Below are positions 42,307 to 52,155 of a stretch of 64,000 nucleotides of DNA, piece by piece. Numbering within the stretch: the stretch's first letter is position 1; the number at the start of each line of letters is the position of its first letter. The stretch covers positions 1,488,001-1,552,000 of the forward strand of contig CAVOTA010000002.1 of assembly GCA_963699055.1 (NCBI GenBank). The letters run 5' to 3'. This stretch comes from Bog-756 sp963699055. GTDB taxonomy: Bacteria; Actinomycetota; Acidimicrobiia; Acidimicrobiales; RAAP-2. The notes under the pieces are model-generated. The model searched no databases and was not told the DNA's origin. It saw only the letters and a program-made list of their open reading frames with translations. A program made the translations under genes and the position numbers.

Positions 42307-45300
42307 GTGACCACGACGACCGACACCGGGGACCCGAACGACCTCACCGCCGTCGGGCCGCCCCCCGGGCAGGACGCGCTGCCCGTCCGCGACCACCAGT
42401 TCACCCCCGAGCCGGACGGCACCCGTGTCGACGTCCCGCTGGGGCGGCGGGTGATGGTGGTGAGCGACCTGCTCCTCACCCCGACGCCCACGTCGTCGAC
42501 GCTGGCCGTCACCGGGGAGCTGGCCCGCGCCCTCGACACGTGGGACGGACCCGGCATCCTCATCATCGCCGGCAACCTCTTCGACCTGTCCGGCGCCGAC
42601 GACCCCCTCGCCACCGCCGGACGGGCCATCGACGCCCACCCGGCGCTGGCCCAGGCCCTCCTCCGCTTCCTGGGGGTCGACGACCGCCGGGTGCTGCGCC
42701 AGCGCGGCAGCCACGAGCCCGACGACCTGGCCCGTCGGGCCGGCAGCGCACCCGAGGACGCCTCGGACGTGGTGGCCACGCTGGCCGCCGCCGGCGTGGA
42801 GCACCTGGGCGCCGTGGACCTGCACGTGCAGACCGGCACCGGTGTGCGGGTCGTGCGGGTGGATCCCGGCAGCTGCTCCCCCGGCGGCTCCCCGACCCTG
42901 ACGTCGGCGGGGGTGACGGACCCGACGGCCGACACCAAGCCGGGGGCGGCGCCCACCACGGCGGCGGGACGGCACTGGCGGACGCTGGTGCCCGAGTCGA
43001 CGGAGGAGGCGCCGTGGTTGGAGGGCCTCGACCACCTGTCCGACCCGTCGGCGCTCACCCGGTTCCTCGTATCCCGCACCCTGTACCGCCGCTTCGGCCG
43101 CTACGCCTGGTGGCTGCTCGTCCCGTTCGGCGTGGCCCTGCTCCTGCGGGTCGCCGTCACGCCCTGGGTGCTCGACCACCTCGGGTCCGGGCTCCCCGCC
43201 CGGGCCCTGCGCCACGCCCACTTCGCCGACTTCCAGGACCAGCTGGTGGTCGCCGTCGGCGCGTCGGTGGTGGTGCTCGCCGTGCTGGCGCTCGTGCTCG
43301 GCCTGCTCAGCCGCCGGATGTGGTCGATCCTCGGTGGGGGCACGCTCGACGAGGTCCGGGCCGAGACCGGACCCAACGACACCGCCCGCGACGACGCCCG
43401 CCGCCTGGTGTCGCGGGGCTACGCCGGGCTCATCACCGCCGCCACCTTCAAGTCCGAGCTCACCAACCTCGGCACCGGGTTCTACGCCAACGTGGGGGCG
43501 ACGTCCGAGGTGGTGGCCGAGCACCGCGGCCGGTTCGGACTGCCGCCCGTCTTCCTCCACAGCCAGTGGGTCAGCTGGATCGAGCTCGAGTCCGGTGCCG
43601 AGCTCCACGTCCGGATGCTGCTCGCCCACAACGAGCTGCCCTCGCCCAGCCGGCTCGAGCGCATGATCACCCGCGGACGGGTCGGCGGGACGCTCCATCC
43701 CTCGCTGGTCGCCTCCTACCCCGTCGGCGACTCATGGCCCCCCGCCGCCGACCTGCGACTGGCCCACCGCCGGACGCGCCGGGTCCGGCGGTGGGCGGCC
43801 GCCGCCATCCTGGTGACCGGGATCATCGACGTGCTGGACTCGATCACCCCGCCGCTGCGCGGCCGTCTCCACGTACTCGAGCAGTACCTGCCGCTGCGGG
43901 CCAGCGTGGCCGCCGGCGCCCTGGTGGCCATGGCCGGTCTCGCCCTCATCGCCCTCGGACGCGGCATCCTGCGCGGACAGCGGCGGGCGTGGCGGGTGTC
44001 GGTGGTCCTGCTCGCCGGCACCATCCTCCTGCACCTGGTGGCCGGGGCCGACTTCGAGGAGTCACTCATCGCCGGGGCCGTGCTGGCGTTCCTGCTGGTG
44101 AACCGCAGGGAGTTCCAGTCCGCCTCGGACGCCACGTCGCTCCGCTCCGCCCTCGTCGGGCTGGCGGCGGTGGCGCTCGGTGTCGCCGTGCTCGCCACCA
44201 CGTCGCTCGAGCTGTTCACCCACGTCGGCCGCCACCACCATCCGCTGCCGTGGTTGACCACGTTCTGGGCGGTGTCGGAGCGCTTCGCCGGGATCACCAC
44301 CATCGACCTCCCCGAGGAGCGGGCCGACCGCTTCCTCACCCCCGTGCTCCTCACCATCGGCCTGTGCCTGGTGGCGGTGACCCTCTACCTCCTGACCCGC
44401 CCCGTGGTGGACCGGCGACTGGGCTCGGGCCGGGCCGCCGAGTTCCGGGCCCGCGACATCGTCCGGCGCCACGGCTCGACCACGCTCGACTACTTCGCCC
44501 TCCGCTCCGACAAACGGTGGTTCTTCCACCGGGACAGCCTGGTGGCCTACGCCGTCTACGGCGGCGTGTGCCTCATCTCCCCCGATCCCATCGGGCCCCG
44601 CAACGAGCGCGAGCAGGTGTGGGGCGCGTTCCGGGCGTTCGCCGACGCCCACGGGTGGACGACCGCGGTGATGGGGGCCGGCGAGCAGTGGCTGCCCACC
44701 TACCGCGACTCCGGCATGCACAACATCTACCTCGGCGACGAGGCCGTCGTGCGGCTTCAGGAATTCTCGCTCGCCGGCAAGCACATGAAGGGTCTCCGCC
44801 AGGCCCACAACCGCATCAACAAGTACGGCTACACGGTCACCTTCCACGACCCGTCCCACATCGACCCCGGACTGGTCGAGGAGCTCACCGCCCTCATGCG
44901 CCTGTCGCGCCAGGGCGAGCACGAACGCGGGTTCTCGATGATGCTCGGCCGGGTCTTCGACCCGCGGGACACCGGGCTCCTGCTGACGGTCGTGCGGTCC
45001 CCCGACGGTGCGGCTGCCGCCATGTGCCAGTTCGTGCCGGCCACGGGCATCAACGGGTTCTCCCTCGACCTCATGCGGCGCGATCCGGGTGACCATCCCA
45101 ACGGCCTCCTCGACTTCGCCCTGTGCTCCACCATCGAGCACCTGGCCGCCCGCGGGTTCGAGGGACTCAGTCTCAACTTCGCCGCCATGCGGTCGACCCT
45201 GGCCGGCGAGAAGGGTGACGGGACCGTGCAGCGGGCCGAGCGCTGGTTCCTCAAGCGTCTGTCGAACTTCGCCCAGATCGAGTCGCTGTGGAAGTTCAAC

Positions 45301-45618
45301 GCCAAGTACGAGCCCGAGTGGCTCCCCCGATTCGTGGTCTTCGACACCCCGGAGCACCTGGTGCCCGTGGTCATGGCCATCCTGCGGGCCGAGTCCCTGT
45401 GGGAGATCCCGGTGCTCGGGCGACTGCTCGCCGCCGGCGCCGAGAAGCGCATGCTGGCCGCCCAGCACGAGACCGACCAGTTCCTGGCGTCGATCGTGCC
45501 GTGGGACGAGGAGGCGATCACCGTGGCGGGCGGCGACCTCCCCCCGGGTCCCGGGGTGCCGGTGGACACCGCCGGCGGCGGCCCGGTGGACGTCGACGGG
45601 CCGGCCACCCGGGACTGA
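42307..45618 (+). CDS. Fusion: split phosphoesterase-like domain + membrane helices + lysyl-phosphatidylglycerol synthase-type domain
   Basis: This 1103-residue protein begins (about 45-215) like a calcineurin-type phosphoesterase, but with metal ligands replaced (VSDLLLTP, IIAGNLFDL, GSHEPDD). Two helices follow at about 264-290 and 309-335. Next comes a second phosphoesterase-like segment (LGTGFYANVGATSEVVAEH, about 390-410) in which the GHTH-type motif is lost. Five or six helices follow at about 497-700. The C-terminus (715-1065) is the MprF/LPG-synthase (DUF2156) catalytic domain: HMKGLRQAHNRINKYGY, MMLGRVFDP and SLNFAAMRS. That domain transfers lysyl groups from Lys-tRNA to phosphatidylglycerol in relatives, changing surface charge. 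Confidence 0.85.
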   Translation: MTTTTDTGDPNDLTAVGPPPGQDALPVRDHQFTPEPDGTRVDVPLGRRVMVVSDLLLTPTPTSSTLAVTGELARALDTWDGPGILIIAGNLFDLSGADDPLATAGRAIDAHPALAQALLRFLGVDDRRVLRQRGSHEPDDLARRAGSAPEDASDVVATLAAAGVEHLGAVDLHVQTGTGVRVVRVDPGSCSPGGSPTLTSAGVTDPTADTKPGAAPTTAAGRHWRTLVPESTEEAPWLEGLDHLSDPSALTRFLVSRTLYRRFGRYAWWLLVPFGVALLLRVAVTPWVLDHLGSGLPARALRHAHFADFQDQLVVAVGASVVVLAVLALVLGLLSRRMWSILGGGTLDEVRAETGPNDTARDDARRLVSRGYAGLITAATFKSELTNLGTGFYANVGATSEVVAEHRGRFGLPPVFLHSQWVSWIELESGAELHVRMLLAHNELPSPSRLERMITRGRVGGTLHPSLVASYPVGDSWPPAADLRLAHRRTRRVRRWAAAAILVTGIIDVLDSITPPLRGRLHVLEQYLPLRASVAAGALVAMAGLALIALGRGILRGQRRAWRVSVVLLAGTILLHLVAGADFEESLIAGAVLAFLLVNRREFQSASDATSLRSALVGLAAVALGVAVLATTSLELFTHVGRHHHPLPWLTTFWAVSERFAGITTIDLPEERADRFLTPVLLTIGLCLVAVTLYLLTRPVVDRRLGSGRAAEFRARDIVRRHGSTTLDYFALRSDKRWFFHRDSLVAYAVYGGVCLISPDPIGPRNEREQVWGAFRAFADAHGWTTAVMGAGEQWLPTYRDSGMHNIYLGDEAVVRLQEFSLAGKHMKGLRQAHNRINKYGYTVTFHDPSHIDPGLVEELTALMRLSRQGEHERGFSMMLGRVFDPRDTGLLLTVVRSPDGAAAAMCQFVPATGINGFSLDLMRRDPGDHPNGLLDFALCSTIEHLAARGFEGLSLNFAAMRSTLAGEKGDGTVQRAERWFLKRLSNFAQIESLWKFNAKYEPEWLPRFVVFDTPEHLVPVVMAILRAESLWEIPVLGRLLAAGAEKRMLAAQHETDQFLASIVPWDEEAITVAGGDLPPGPGVPVDTAGGGPVDVDGPATRD

Positions 45619-46483
45619 GCACCCGCACCGCCGGACTCGAGCGCGGCGGTGCCGGCAGTCCCATCGGGTTCGGATAGGCGATGACCCCGGCGGCACCGAC
45701 GGCGGCACCGACGGCGGCCAGCGCGTCGAGGGCGAGGCGTTGCTCGGCGTCGTCGAGGACGGCGAGCGGCCGCCCTGCCTGGTGGTCGGTCATGGCCTCG
45801 ACCGAGCGTCGGAGCCGCCTCCCCTCCGACGTGATGCCGGACGGTCCGAGCAGACCGCGTGCGCCCAACCTGACGGCGGCGGCGTCCCACTCGTCCGTCG
45901 TCCAGCCCCGCGCCGACCGCAGGAGGTCGGCGGGCACGTCCTCGGAGGCCGCGAACAGCACCAGTGCCTCGACCCCGTCCAGCCCCGACGCGGTCAGCGC
46001 GGCCACGTGCCCGTCGCCCCGGTGCTCGCGCAGGCACGTGCAGGCGTGCCACAGTGCCTCGACCGGGTCGTCGGGCCATCCGGTCGCCCGGACGGCGGCG
46101 AACAGGGGCCGGCCGGTCACCGACCCGGCGGCCACCACCCGGGCCAGGAGGGGCACGGCCCGGACGGCGGCGGCGGCACCGGGATCGATGCGACGCAGCG
46201 CGGCGGCGGCGCCGGTGCGACGGGCCGCCCACACCCGGTCCGGTCCGGCGACGGCCCAGGCGTCGGGCAGCGCCCGGGCCACCATGTCGGGAGCGAAGTT
46301 GGCGAACGTCGTCGCCACCACCTCGGGCCCGACCGGGCCGAGGGGCGCGGCGCGGCCGGCGAAGTAGCCCATCCAGAATCCCCGCAGGCCGAGCTCGGCC
46401 AGGTCGGACCGGCAACCGTCGTCGAAGTAGACGACGGCGTGGACCGGTTCGAGGGCCAGCCACCAGTCGCGGGGGGCCGGCAC
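45518..46483 (-). CDS. SalK/SCO6745-like helix-rich protein
   Basis: This protein of about 321 residues starts with WWLALEPVHAVVYFD and GLRGFWMGYFAGRAAPLGPVG, the signature of the SCO6745 (SalK-like) family. HACTCLREHRGDGHVAAL and RGLLGPSGITSEGRRL are further conserved blocks. The family is of unknown function, sometimes annotated as HTH-containing. GTG 46483 is chosen as it gives the usual N-terminus, 13 nt after the upstream stop. The last about 55 residues (Pro/Arg-rich) exceed the family length. They come from 101 bp that overlap the end of the convergent 42307 gene, so a readthrough tail is possible. Confidence 0.72.
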   Translation of the reverse strand: MPAPRDWWLALEPVHAVVYFDDGCRSDLAELGLRGFWMGYFAGRAAPLGPVGPEVVATTFANFAPDMVARALPDAWAVAGPDRVWAARRTGAAAALRRIDPGAAAAVRAVPLLARVVAAGSVTGRPLFAAVRATGWPDDPVEALWHACTCLREHRGDGHVAALTASGLDGVEALVLFAASEDVPADLLRSARGWTTDEWDAAAVRLGARGLLGPSGITSEGRRLRRSVEAMTDHQAGRPLAVLDDAEQRLALDALAAVGAAVGAAGVIAYPNPMGLPAPPRSSPAVRVLSPGWPARRRPPGRRRRCPPAPRDPGGGRRPPR

Positions 46484-46496
46484 CGGCGGTCCCCGC

Positions 46497-47813
46497 TCAG
46501 TCCGGGCCGGCGCCCACGGCGGCGGGGGTGCCCGGGTCGGGACCCGCGCCGGGGCCCGACGGCCCACCGGCCGGGCGGCGCTGCCCGTAGAGCCCGACCA
46601 GCATCACCACGAACAGGGTCACCAGGACGATGACCAGCGCCACCGCCACCGTGGGCTGGTTCCACAGGACCAGCACCACCAGTCCGAGCACGACCACCAG
46701 CCACTGGAACGCCCCGCGGTGGGCGGCGACCGTGTCGTGGACGCGGCCGCCGGTCATCCAGTGGGGCGGCGTCCGCTCGTGGAGCCACCGGCGCACGGGC
46801 CCGAGTCCCACGACGAACGCCACGACGGCCACGACGGCCGCCACCACCAGCACGGTGCGCACCAGGTCCAGCAGCGCGGCGTCGACGGTGTCGATGATGG
46901 CGGCGTTGGCGGGCCTCGACTGTCCGGGCCGGAGCGAGGACAGGTACTGGTTCCGTCCCACGTTGGCCGCCACCAGCAGCAGCGCCATCGACACGGCCAG
47001 TCCGGAGGCGGCGTGCACCAGCCCGCGCCTGCGGTCGCGGGCCGTCAGCACCGCTCCGGCGAGCATGAGGATCGAGACGATCGGCAGCACGAAGGCCAGG
47101 TGGTTGAGGAACCGGACCCAGCGCTGGAGCTTGGCCAGCTGGTCCGACTGGAACAGCACGAACGGTGCGCCCGTGTAGTTCGGCACCTTGTCGAACACCG
47201 ACAGCCCGTGGGCGGCCAGCTGCTTCTTGGCCGCGTCCTCGATCTGGCTGAGGTCCACGGTGACCTGGCCGTTCGTCGACTGGAACGCCCCGACCTTGTT
47301 GCCGAGGAGCAGGTTGTCGATCTGGTCGTGGGACCGGCGCAGGGCCTGCTCCCACAGCGTCTGGAACTGGGAGCTCTGCACCAGCTTCAGGGTGATCTGG
47401 TAGGTGGCCGTCTGCACCGCCCCGGCGATCGGGTCGGCGAGGAAGCCGGCCCGGGACGGGAGGGCGTTCTTCACCCGCTGCTCGATGTCGGACCGGGCGA
47501 CCAGGCTCTCGCTGACCTTGGTGGCCACCGTCTGCTGCACGGCGTGGTCCTTGGCCAGCGGGGCCACCGTCGCCACGAAGGTGTCGGTGTTGAGCAGCTC
47601 GTTGCGGGCGTAGACGACGACCACCGACAGCACCGCCAGCAGACAGGCCAGGACGATGAGCACCCACGACGCGATCGTCCGGCCCCGGCCGCGCTTCGGG
47701 GGTGCGGCGGTCCCCGCCTGCTGACGGAGCACTTCGTTCTCCTGGGCCAGGACCTCGACCTCGTGGTGGAGCGCGTCGACGTCCTCGTCGTCCGCCGGGG
47801 GATCGGTTGTCAC
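46497..47813 (-). CDS. Large membrane protein of unknown function
   Basis: This 438-residue protein has an N-terminal coiled coil (about 8-30, EDVDALHHEVEVLAQENEVL) and a first helix (WVLIVLACLLAVLSVVVVYA). An extracytoplasmic domain of about 180 residues follows, then helices at about 243-262, 273-290, 310-340 and 370-405. The tail is Pro/Gly-rich. No motif is recognised. Its stop is 13 nt before the SalK-like start, suggesting an operon. TACAGT at 47820-47825 is its leaderless-type promoter. Confidence 0.65.
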   Translation of the reverse strand: MTTDPPADDEDVDALHHEVEVLAQENEVLRQQAGTAAPPKRGRGRTIASWVLIVLACLLAVLSVVVVYARNELLNTDTFVATVAPLAKDHAVQQTVATKVSESLVARSDIEQRVKNALPSRAGFLADPIAGAVQTATYQITLKLVQSSQFQTLWEQALRRSHDQIDNLLLGNKVGAFQSTNGQVTVDLSQIEDAAKKQLAAHGLSVFDKVPNYTGAPFVLFQSDQLAKLQRWVRFLNHLAFVLPIVSILMLAGAVLTARDRRRGLVHAASGLAVSMALLLVAANVGRNQYLSSLRPGQSRPANAAIIDTVDAALLDLVRTVLVVAAVVAVVAFVVGLGPVRRWLHERTPPHWMTGGRVHDTVAAHRGAFQWLVVVLGLVVLVLWNQPTVAVALVIVLVTLFVVMLVGLYGQRRPAGGPSGPGAGPDPGTPAAVGAGPD

Positions 47814-47819
47814 GGGCCC

Positions 47820-47825
47820 ACTGTA
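47820..47825 (-). promoter_or_regulatory. TANNNT box (TACAGT on the minus strand), leaderless type
   Basis: TACAGT ends 6 nt before GTG 47813; no ribosome site is between. This separates the gene from the SHOCT gene upstream. Confidence 0.5.
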
Positions 47826-47946
47826 CCGGCGCCTCGGACGCTCCCCGGGGACGCTCCCGGGCGCGGGCGGCCGGGGCCGGACGCGACGGTGGCCGCCCAC
47901 CGCGCACCGGGCACGGGGGCGGCCACCTCGCGGTGCGGCGGTCGTG

Positions 47947-48339
47947 TCAGGCGAGCAGCTTGGCCTTCTGGGTGTCGAATTCGGCGTCGGTGATGACGCC
48001 CTTCTCCTTCAGGTCGGCGAGCTTCGCCAGCTCGTCGACGTTGCTGCCCGAGGAGGCGGCCTGCTTGACGTAGGAGTCGAACGCCTTCTGCTGCTGGGCC
48101 GCCTGCTCGGCGGCGCGTTCGTGCATCTTGCCGCCGCGGGCGATCAGGTACACGAGGACACCCAGGAACGGGAGGATGATCACGAAGAGCACCCACAGGG
48201 CCTTGGCGCCGCCGCCGAGGTCGTGGGACCGGAAGATGTCCATGAAGACGCTGATGAGGAGCCAGATCCACAGGACGAACACGAAGAACATGAACATCAT
48301 CCAGATCAGGCTCAGGATGGGGTAGCTGTAGGCAAGCAT
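47947..48339 (-). CDS. PLDc_N/SHOCT membrane protein (copy 1)
   Basis: This 130-residue protein has two helices (about 10-33 and 48-67; ALWVLFVIILPFLGVLVYLI is the second). A Gln/Ala-rich linker follows (EQAAQQQKAFDSYVKQA). The last about 30 residues form a SHOCT motif: LAKLADLKEKGVITDAEFDT then KAKLL. The N-terminal half resembles phospholipase-D nuclease N-terminal helices (PLDc_N), without a catalytic domain. SHOCT motifs mediate oligomerisation in many actinobacterial proteins. AAGGAG lies 7 nt before ATG 48339. It is a paralogue of the gene at 52156. Confidence 0.85.
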   Translation of the reverse strand: MLAYSYPILSLIWMMFMFFVFVLWIWLLISVFMDIFRSHDLGGGAKALWVLFVIILPFLGVLVYLIARGGKMHERAAEQAAQQQKAFDSYVKQAASSGSNVDELAKLADLKEKGVITDAEFDTQKAKLLA

Positions 48340-48518
48340 GGGTGTCGCTCCTTGTGCAGGGTTCCAGATGCCGGGATGCCGGCGACGGATCCACACTAAC
48401 CGTGGGGATCCGCCGCACCGGGGACCGCGGCCGTGCCGCCCCGGGCACCGGGTGTCGCCCGTCGCACCGGCCGGCGCACCCCCGGCCGGTGATCTCGCCC
48501 ACGCCCGTCCCGGTCACC

Positions 48519-48524
48519 TAATGT
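48519..48524 (+). promoter_or_regulatory. Candidate -10 box (TAATGT) for the ion-transport cassette
   Basis: TAATGT lies 31 nt before the 32-residue ORF (ATG 48556), with GGAGG at 48541-48545 as a ribosome site. The spacer is divergent from SHOCT copy 1. The other strand has a TAGTGT box near 48394-48399. Confidence 0.4.
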
Positions 48525-48555
48525 CGGGCCACACCCCGACCGGAGGCGGACCACG

Positions 48556-48654
48556 ATGTTCTACCTACTCATCTTCGGGCTGCTGGCCGTCGTGCTGGTC
48601 GTGGCCTTCGCCCGCAAGTGGAGCCAGCGCGACAGGTGGCCCGACGATGAGTGA
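48556..48654 (+). CDS. 32-residue single-helix membrane peptide
   Basis: This small ORF encodes one hydrophobic helix (FYLLIFGLLAVVLVVAFA) followed by a basic-to-acidic tail (RKWSQRDRWPDDE). GGAGG precedes the ATG at 9-13 nt. Its stop overlaps the ATG of the ClC gene by 8 nt, a layout that suggests translational coupling. Small membrane peptides can modulate partner transporters; that role is inference. No homologue is recognised. Confidence 0.65.
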   Translation: MFYLLIFGLLAVVLVVAFARKWSQRDRWPDDE

Positions 48655-50068
48655 CGTGCCCGCCGGGCCCCCGCCGGGCCCCGCGTCGACGCCGCCAGCC
48701 GCGACCGCAGCCGCAGCCCCCGCGCCCCCGGCGGACCCGATGGAGATGCTCACGTCGAAGAGCTACCTCCAGCTGCTGGTCCTGGCGGCGCTCATCGGCA
48801 TCCCCGTCTCCGCCGTCGCCTACTTCTACCTGGCGCTCGTCTCCAAGGCCCAGACCTGGTTCTACGCCACCCTCCCGAAGGAGCTCGGATTCGCCGGCAC
48901 CCCGGCATGGTGGCCGGTGCCCCTGCTGCTGGTGGCCGCCCTGGTGGTGGCCGCGTCGATCACCTACCTGCCCGGCGAGTCCGGCCACGAGCCGGCCGAG
49001 GGCTTCAAGGCCGGCGGCTCGCCGCTGCCCCTCGACCTCTTCGGCATCGTCCTGGCCTCGCTGGCCACCCTCATCTTCGGCGTCGTGCTCGGACCGGAGG
49101 CGCCGCTGATCGCCATCGGAGGCGGGCTGGGCGTGCTGGCCGTCCGGCTGGCGGCCAAGGACGCCCCGCCCACGGCGGCCACCGTCATGGCCGCGGCCGG
49201 CAGCTTCGCCGCCGTCAGCACGCTGCTGGGCTCCCCCGTCCTGGGCGCCTTCCTCCTGATGGAGGCCTCCGGGATCGGGGGTCCGCTGCTCGGGCTCGTG
49301 CTCGTGCCCGGGCTCCTGGCCGCCGGCGTCGGCACGCTGATCTTCGTCGGCCTCGACAGCCTCACCGGCCTCGGCACGTTCTCGCTGGCCATTCCCGGTC
49401 TGCCCACCTTCAGCCACCCCACCGTGGCCATGGTGGCCTGGGCCGTGGTGTTCGGCCTGGTCGCCGCCGTGGTCGGCGGAGTGATCCGGCTGGGAGGGCT
49501 GGCCGCCATGGCGGTGGTGCAGAAGCACCGGATGCTCGTGACCCCGCTGGCCGGCCTCGTCGTGGCCGCCTGTGCGATCGGTTTCGCCGAGCTGACCCAC
49601 AAGGGCGCGCAGGAGGTCCTGTACTCCGGACAGAGCGCCCTGCCCGGCCTGGTCCTGCACGCGTCGACGTGGACGGTGGGCGCCCTGCTGGTGCTGGTGG
49701 TGGCCAAGTCGATCGCCTACTCGGTGTCGCTGTCCGGCTTCCGCGGCGGCCCCGTGTTCCCGTCGATGTTCATCGGGGGCGCCCTCGGCGTGGCCGCGTC
49801 CCACCTGCCCGGACTGGTACTGGTGCCGGCCGTGGCCATGGGCATCGGCGCCCTGTGCACGGTCATGCTCAAGCTGCCGCTCACCTCCACCATGCTGGCC
49901 GTGCTGCTGTTCGCCAGCGACGGCCTCAGCGTGACCCCGCTGGTGATCGTGGCGGTGGTGGTGGCCTACGTGGCCAGCGCCCGGCTGCCCCAGACGCCGT
50001 CCGACCTCCTCGGCACCCGGCACCGCGCCGGCACGGCACCGCCTGCCGCACCGGCCGGCACCTCCTGA
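48647..50068 (+). CDS. ClC-type chloride channel/transporter (divergent filter)
   Basis: This 473-residue protein follows the ClC fold of about 10-12 membrane segments after a Pro/Ala-rich N-terminus. The permeation motifs are present but altered. GSGIPE is replaced by ESGHEP (in PGESGHEPAEGF). G[RK]EGP is GPEAP, which keeps the gating Glu. GGxFxP is FRGGPVFPSMFIGG. The position matching the internal proton Glu (E203 in E. coli ClC) appears to be Ala (LLMEASG), which would favour a channel. These readings come from alignment by eye. It is not recognised as a fluoride-type ClC. Confidence 0.8.
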   Translation: MSDVPAGPPPGPASTPPAATAAAAPAPPADPMEMLTSKSYLQLLVLAALIGIPVSAVAYFYLALVSKAQTWFYATLPKELGFAGTPAWWPVPLLLVAALVVAASITYLPGESGHEPAEGFKAGGSPLPLDLFGIVLASLATLIFGVVLGPEAPLIAIGGGLGVLAVRLAAKDAPPTAATVMAAAGSFAAVSTLLGSPVLGAFLLMEASGIGGPLLGLVLVPGLLAAGVGTLIFVGLDSLTGLGTFSLAIPGLPTFSHPTVAMVAWAVVFGLVAAVVGGVIRLGGLAAMAVVQKHRMLVTPLAGLVVAACAIGFAELTHKGAQEVLYSGQSALPGLVLHASTWTVGALLVLVVAKSIAYSVSLSGFRGGPVFPSMFIGGALGVAASHLPGLVLVPAVAMGIGALCTVMLKLPLTSTMLAVLLFASDGLSVTPLVIVAVVVAYVASARLPQTPSDLLGTRHRAGTAPPAAPAGTS

Positions 50069-50070
50069 CC

Positions 50071-51301
50071 GTGCTGGCCGCAGCCCCGGGCGCCGCCCAC
50101 TCACTGGCCGCCCAGTCGGCGGCGATCCTCCTCGGCGTCGCCCTGGCCGCCTCCGTGCTCGTCTCCGCCCTCGAGACGGTGGTCCTCCCCCGCAACTCCT
50201 TCACCCGGATCACCCGGGCCGTCTTCGCCGTGACCAACCGCGTCCTCGTGCACGACGGGCCCAACCGGGCCCGTTCGACCCGCCGGCGGGGGCTGTACGC
50301 GCCGGTGGCCCTGGTCAGCCTGCCGCTGGTGTGGATGCTGGCGGTCATCGTCGGGTTCGGATTCATCTTCTGGGGATCGCGTGCCGGCACGTGGCAGAAG
50401 TCGTTCGAGATCAGCGGGTCCTCGGTGACCACGTTGGGCTTTTCGGCGCCGTCGGGAAGTGCCCGGACCTGGATCAGCTTCGTCGAGGCCATCATCGGCC
50501 TCGGCCTGGTGGCCCTGCTCATCAGCTACCTGCCCACCATCTACGCCGCCCACCACGACCGGGAGAAGGGCATACGCACCCTCAAGCCGTTCGCCGGCGT
50601 CCCGACGTCGGGAGTCGGCCTGCTGCTCAACCTGAACCGGTTCCACGCCCTCGACAACGCCGACCTGTGGCGGACGGCCTCGTCGTGGCTCCTCGAGCTC
50701 GACCAGACCCACTGCGCCTTCCCCGCCCTCTGCTACTTCCCCGAGAGCGACGACACCCAGTCGTGGGTGGCCTCGGTGGGATCGATCCTCGACGCCGGTG
50801 CGCTCCTCCTGTCGGCCATCGACGTCGACTGGAACGACGTCACCACCGTCACCCACCAGGGACCGATCATGGTGCTGGCCACCGGCGTGCCCACGGTGAT
50901 CGAGATCGCCCGCGCCGCCGGCCTGCCCGTGCCGCCGCCCGTTCCCCTGGTCGAGCTGCTTCCCGACGGCTCGGGACGGGCGCCCGACGTGTCGGTGTCA
51001 CGCGACGAGTACCAGGCCGCCCTCGACCGGCTCGCCGGCGTCGTGTCGGTCCCCGACGGGCAGCGCGACCAGGCGTGGCTGCGCTATGCCGCCGTGCGCG
51101 CCTCCTACGACCGGGCCCTGCGCGGGCTCGCCGGCCTCACCCTCTCGACCCCGGCACCGTGGACCACCGACCGCCCGGCGGTGGTGGCCCGACCCCGGCT
51201 GGTGGGGAGCAGGCCGGTGCGGGTCGACTGGACGCTGCCGGCGGCGCCGCTGCCCACCGGGCCATCGGCGCCGGGGATCGGCACGCTCGGAGGGGACGTC
51301 G

Positions 51302-51309
<8 letters not shown>
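50071..51309 (+). CDS. Ion-channel-like protein with a TTLGF pore
   Basis: This 412-residue protein has three N-terminal helices around a pore-like loop: helix 1 (AILLGVALAASVLVSALE), helix 2 (LVSLPLVWMLAVIVGFGFIF), then SGSSVTTLGFSAP before helix 3 (FVEAIIGLGLVALLISYLP). This is the layout of two-helix potassium channels with TTLGF instead of TVGYG. The C-terminal about 230 residues are soluble (RFHALDNADLWRTASSWLLE) and probably cytoplasmic. GTG 50071 lies 2 nt after the ClC stop, and the 51302 gene overlaps its end by 8 nt. Confidence 0.72.
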
Positions 51310-52030
<721 letters not shown>

Positions 52031-52155
52031 GCCCCGCCGCCGGGGGCGGTCCGTCGCCCGTCGGTGGGCAACGGGTATGGACAGGTGATCAGCACGTGCG
52101 GGACCTCGCCTGGATTACGTTGTCGGCAGGTACACCATCGTCAAGGAGAACTCAC

